A stretch of DNA of 64,000 bases from DASPOJ01 sp050014395 (GTDB lineage Bacteria > Acidobacteriota > Terriglobia > Acidiferrales > UBA7541), in contig JBEKDK010000005.1 of assembly GCA_050014395.1 (NCBI GenBank), positions 42,788 through 106,787 on the forward strand, in the 5' to 3' direction. Position numbers and translations under genes: made by a program. Under the pieces are notes generated by a model. It had not been told where the DNA came from and ran no database searches. It saw nothing but the letters and a program-made list of their open reading frames with translations. Positions 61,785-64,000 of this stretch are shown here, in pieces (position 1 is the first letter of the stretch; each line of letters begins with the position of its first letter).

Positions 61785-62071
61785 TGCGCTCCCTCATTAA
61801 ATAGTCAGCCCAAATAGTTCGATGCGGAATCGTCGAAGCATCGACGCCCGACCGCCTTCCCTGTATCACGGCGCTCCGCGCGCCGCAAGGTGTCGCAGGG
61901 TGAGCGACTTCCGCGCCGCGGACGACGCTCCGAGCGAAAACAGGTTGACAATGTGCAGGGGAGGTACCCACACCCCCGGTATGTTTTTGTTAAGATGTTC
62001 ATAATGCGGGACTTCCCCGGAAAGAGTGCGCATGAGTGTGAAAACAAGCAAGTTGATACGGGATTATGCCC
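61785..62071. other. Intergenic region, left flank of the IS1595-type element
   Basis: No gene is supported here. The stretch contains GGGGAGGTACCCACACCCCC (about 61959-61978) and an AT-richer part leading to the transposase promoter. I could not identify the terminal inverted repeat or the target duplication of the element, so the exact IS boundary in this region is unresolved. Confidence 0.4.
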
Positions 62072-62100
62072 TTGACACAGGGTAGCCTTTCTGATAGGCT
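62072..62100 (+). promoter_or_regulatory. Predicted promoter of the IS1595-type transposase
   Basis: Consensus TTGACA (62072-62077), 17 bases, TAGGCT (62095-62100). Transcription would start near 62107, within the opposite-strand small ORF, about 136 bases before the transposase ATG. Confidence 0.5.
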
Positions 62101-62233
62101 ATTTCTTGATGGGCTTGGCATTCATCCTCGCAACGTGCTTCTTGGCTTCCCTCAGTACCTTGGGATGGAAGACGTGCCGCGCCAACTCATCCGTGGTCAT
62201 GTCCTTGGGTTGCTTTTTAATCTTCTTTGTCAT
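62099..62233 (-). CDS. Small IS-associated protein (44 aa), divergent from the transposase
   Basis: A 45-codon frame on the minus strand starts ATG at 62233 and ends TAG at 62099. It reads MTKKIKKQPKDMTTDELARH and ends KPIKK, with VFHPKVLREAKKHVARMN in between. The sequence is ordered and basic. It starts only nine bases from the transposase ATG at 62243 on the other strand and its mRNA would be antisense to the transposase leader. Function unknown; it may be a regulator of transposition or a short host-type protein carried by the element. Confidence 0.55.
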   Translation of the reverse strand: MTKKIKKQPKDMTTDELARHVFHPKVLREAKKHVARMNAKPIKK

Positions 62234-62242
62234 GGTGCCCCG

Positions 62243-63154
62243 ATGAAAGAACAAATGGATTTGTGCCAGCTAGTCGAAAAGTACGGCGACGATACCAACT
62301 GCCGTAAGGCGCTAGAGAATCTTCGTTGGCCGGATGGCGCGGTCTGCCCATCATGCGGCTCGAAGAAAATCTCGCGCATCGTTGCTCGCAATCAATTCGA
62401 CTGCGACTCATGCCGCTACCAGTTTAGCGTACTCTCTGGCACCATTTTTCACGATACCCATCTGCCGCTGCACAAGTGGTTCCTTGCGACCTATCTTCTC
62501 TGCGAATCCAAAAAGGGGATGGCGGCGCTCCAATTGCAGCGGATGCTCAAGACCACGTATCGCACGGCATGGTATCTCTGCCATCGCATCCGAACGGCCA
62601 TGCAGGAGACTAATCAGAAGCCTTTGACCGGCACGGTAGAGATTGATGAAACCTACGTTGGCGGCAAGAAGCGCCGTTGGCGTCCACGATCTACCAAGCA
62701 GGTCGTTATCGGCATCCGGCAACGCAATGGCGATCTCCGACTGATTCGCGCCGAAGATGCGAAGTCCAAGACGGTGCAAGAGATTATCCGAGCGAACGTT
62801 GGCAGCCACGTCGAAGTGATTATGACGGACGAATCGAGCATCTATCCGTGGGCGCTGAATCACATGGACAGCGGCAAACACAAGACGATCAATCACTCGA
62901 AGAAGTATGCCCACGGCGACGTTCATACCAACACTGTCGAGTCCGCCTTCTCGTTGCTCAAGCGCGGCATTGTTGGTACGTGGCATAAAGTAGATGCGAA
63001 ACATCTCCCAGCCTACCTAGACGAAATGTGCTTCCGGTTCAACAACCGCAAGAACCCTTATCTGTTTCGGGATACTCTCAAAAACCTTGTAAATACACGC
63101 AATATTGAATACAAGGAACTCGTCGCCACAACACAAGAGCCGGATGCGGCATAA
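62243..63154 (+). CDS. IS1595-family (ISXO2-like) transposase
   Basis: The 303-residue protein has an N-terminal zinc ribbon (CPSCGSKKISRIVARNQFDC through CRYQF) and then the ISXO2-like catalytic domain. The first acidic residue lies in GTVEIDETYVGGKKR, the second in VIMTDESSIYPW, and the third-site region is HTNTVESAFSLLKRGIVG. The C-terminal FRFNNRKNPYLFRDTL is typical. The ATG at 62243 (MKEQMDLCQLVEKYGDD) matches family length; the frame is open back to 62066 but covers the small ORF. No frameshift or stop is seen, so the gene looks intact. Confidence 0.93.
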   Translation: MKEQMDLCQLVEKYGDDTNCRKALENLRWPDGAVCPSCGSKKISRIVARNQFDCDSCRYQFSVLSGTIFHDTHLPLHKWFLATYLLCESKKGMAALQLQRMLKTTYRTAWYLCHRIRTAMQETNQKPLTGTVEIDETYVGGKKRRWRPRSTKQVVIGIRQRNGDLRLIRAEDAKSKTVQEIIRANVGSHVEVIMTDESSIYPWALNHMDSGKHKTINHSKKYAHGDVHTNTVESAFSLLKRGIVGTWHKVDAKHLPAYLDEMCFRFNNRKNPYLFRDTLKNLVNTRNIEYKELVATTQEPDAA

Positions 63155-63155
63155 A

Positions 63156-63917
63156 ATGCTGACACTGTTTTTGTTCACCATTGTTCTTCAAATCTCACCA
63201 TCCGCACATGCGAAACAACCAGTCATACAGGAAAACGAAAAACCCACCGTAACCGACACAAGACAACAATCCGTTACCAACAAACCCTCCGATCCTTCGA
63301 CTGTAGGCCATTCTGATGGTGCACAAAAACCCCCAGAGGAAACAAATCCCGGCCAAGCTCCACCGAACGAACGGATTTATAAAGTTAATGTAGTATCGCA
63401 GCCGAACCAACCACGCGATCCGTGGTTCATCGCCTCCGTTATAGCTAGCTTGCTCCTGGTTGTGGCTGCTGGAGGAACCCTGGTTATCCTCTGGCGTCAA
63501 ACTAACGAAATCAGCAAGCAAGTAACCTCGTTGATGAACAGCGAGCGTGCTTGGATCATGGTCGATGTCGATACACTGGTCGCCAATGATCCACTTCATC
63601 GTCGCGGGGCTATCGTGATAAACAAGAATAGTGACGGGATCGAAACAACAAACGTTCGTTTCCATTTTAATTGCCGGAACCAAGGAAGAAGTCCAGCTTG
63701 GATTATTGAAAAGCGAATCAAGTTGTGGGTTTTTGAAGCGAATAAAATCCCAGAGAATCCGCCCTTTTTCGTGCTCGGTGCCAATAGTTTTCAAGATGAT
63801 CTCGTATCTATGATCGCCGGAAAAGAATTCCCCTGCATTGCCGAGGTTGAGTGCACCGGACAGATACAAGACCGCCAAGTGACCTGCTCCCCGAAATTTA
63901 GTCCAGCCAAAAGTTAG
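63156..63917 (+). CDS. Exported membrane protein, likely passenger of the IS1595-type element
   Basis: The 253-residue protein starts with ATG one base after the transposase stop. A signal peptide (MLTLFLFTIVLQISPSAHA) is followed by a disordered Pro/Thr/Gln-rich stretch, a membrane helix (FIASVIASLLLVVAAGGTLV) and a C-terminal beta-rich domain opening SERAWIMVDVDTLVANDPL. The layout helix + ERAW + small domain is common in acidobacterial hypothetical proteins. A long minus-strand frame over the same bases is judged a shadow. Base composition is more AT-rich than the chromosome. Function unknown. Confidence 0.7.
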   Translation: MLTLFLFTIVLQISPSAHAKQPVIQENEKPTVTDTRQQSVTNKPSDPSTVGHSDGAQKPPEETNPGQAPPNERIYKVNVVSQPNQPRDPWFIASVIASLLLVVAAGGTLVILWRQTNEISKQVTSLMNSERAWIMVDVDTLVANDPLHRRGAIVINKNSDGIETTNVRFHFNCRNQGRSPAWIIEKRIKLWVFEANKIPENPPFFVLGANSFQDDLVSMIAGKEFPCIAEVECTGQIQDRQVTCSPKFSPAKS

Positions 63918-63953
63918 CTTCTCCGGGTATAAGACCACGAGAGGAGAAGCACC

Positions 63954-64000
63954 ATGAAGAGGAGCCGCTTTAGTGACGAGCAGATCGTCGGGGTGTTGAA
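63954..64000 (+). CDS. IS3-family transposase OrfA (partial, runs off the window)
   Basis: ATG at 63954 is preceded by a GAGGAGAAG ribosome site, and the 15 visible codons read MKRSRFSDEQIVGVL. This is the usual N-terminus of IS3-type OrfA (helix-turn-helix) proteins. The rest lies outside the window. A CTTCTCC/GGAGAAG inverted pair (63918-63924 and 63943-63949) flanks its leader. Confidence 0.8.
   Translation, partial: MKRSRFSDEQIVGVL

Larger units (their letters stand above)
62072..63917 (+). mobile_element. IS1595-type insertion sequence with passenger gene (ends unresolved)
   Basis: The unit comprises a promoter, a small divergent ORF, an ISXO2-like transposase and a tightly coupled exported protein. 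The composition is clearly more AT-rich than the neighbouring chromosome. The start and end given are those of the recognised parts, not mapped inverted repeats. IS1595 family elements are known to carry passenger genes. Confidence 0.6.

Noticed and set aside
63195..63938. Long minus-strand open frame (247 codons) opposite the exported passenger gene
   Set aside because: The plus-strand frame has a signal peptide, a membrane helix and coupling to the transposase. The minus frame lacks any such organisation and its start lies in the IS3-side leader.
1..64000. CRISPR array, prophage, biosynthetic gene cluster or toxin-antitoxin/defence island
   Set aside because: No regularly spaced repeats, no phage structural genes, no NRPS/PKS/RiPP core enzymes and no recognised defence genes were seen.

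Overview
The window looks like a chromosomal segment of a soil-type acidobacterium, probably a metagenome-assembled relative of the Terriglobia (Acidobacteriia). The evidence is high GC with strong GC3 bias, Ala/Pro-rich proteins, paired GGGGCT/AGCCCC-type palindromes between genes, a PadR gene coupled to a membrane protein, and short TM + ribbon proteins. This placement is inferred from gene style and not from a phylogenetic marker search. Most of the window is ordinary, densely packed chromosome. The last 2 kb is an insertion-sequence hotspot.

Region by region: 1-5 kb holds the tail of an unknown gene, an SPFH/stomatin-like protein, a secreted cytochrome c + copper-monooxygenase-like protein, two small hypotheticals and a secreted carboxylesterase. 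5-12 kb is the classic rimP-nusA-infB-ylxP-rbfA-truB operon. It has a good promoter and a terminator-like hairpin in its leader. 12-15 kb is a secretin-like protein with a seven-repeat FG-GAP/VCBS propeller inserted in it. 15-20.4 kb is a five-gene iron-transport operon: an FTR1 permease fused to a DUF2318 Fe-S domain, two FtsX/MacB-type permeases, an ABC ATPase whose C-terminus is a DtxR/IdeR iron-sensor domain with all but one of the canonical metal ligands, and a DUF971 protein. This is the most unusual system in the window. 20.6-28 kb holds an APC permease with a stress-protein-like tail, MscL with a zinc-ribbon tail, flavin reductase, cyclophilin, thioredoxin reductase, O-methyltransferase, UPF0173 hydrolase and ferredoxin.

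28-35.4 kb holds a GH57 enzyme, Trm112-like and heptose-kinase genes, then a HlyD/ABC/ABC-2 efflux operon. 35.5-48 kb holds Ddl, arginase, AsnS, a sugar-phosphate isomerase-like protein, a dolichol-phosphate-mannose-synthase-like GT2, a TPR membrane protein, MetH and MqnD (futalosine route to menaquinone). A tRNA-Arg(UCG) with encoded CCA sits at 48.1 kb. 48.4-62 kb is envelope and regulatory: an OmpA-like protein, two tandem exported CX5R phosphatases, an ECF sigma / zf-HC2 anti-sigma / zinc-ribbon membrane triplet, peptide deformylase, PadR plus a membrane partner, a PL10 pectate lyase, and a receiver-like protein with a pseudopilin-like partner. 62-64 kb is an IS1595-type element with a small divergent antisense ORF and an exported passenger-like protein, followed directly by the start of an IS3-type orfA.

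Working model of the iron operon (inference): FTR1 moves iron across the inner membrane with help from the DUF2318 redox centre. The FtsX/ABC machine supports that transport. The DtxR domain on the ATPase could read cytoplasmic Fe(II) and adjust transporter activity directly, or repress its own operon through the palindrome that lies just downstream of the predicted promoter.
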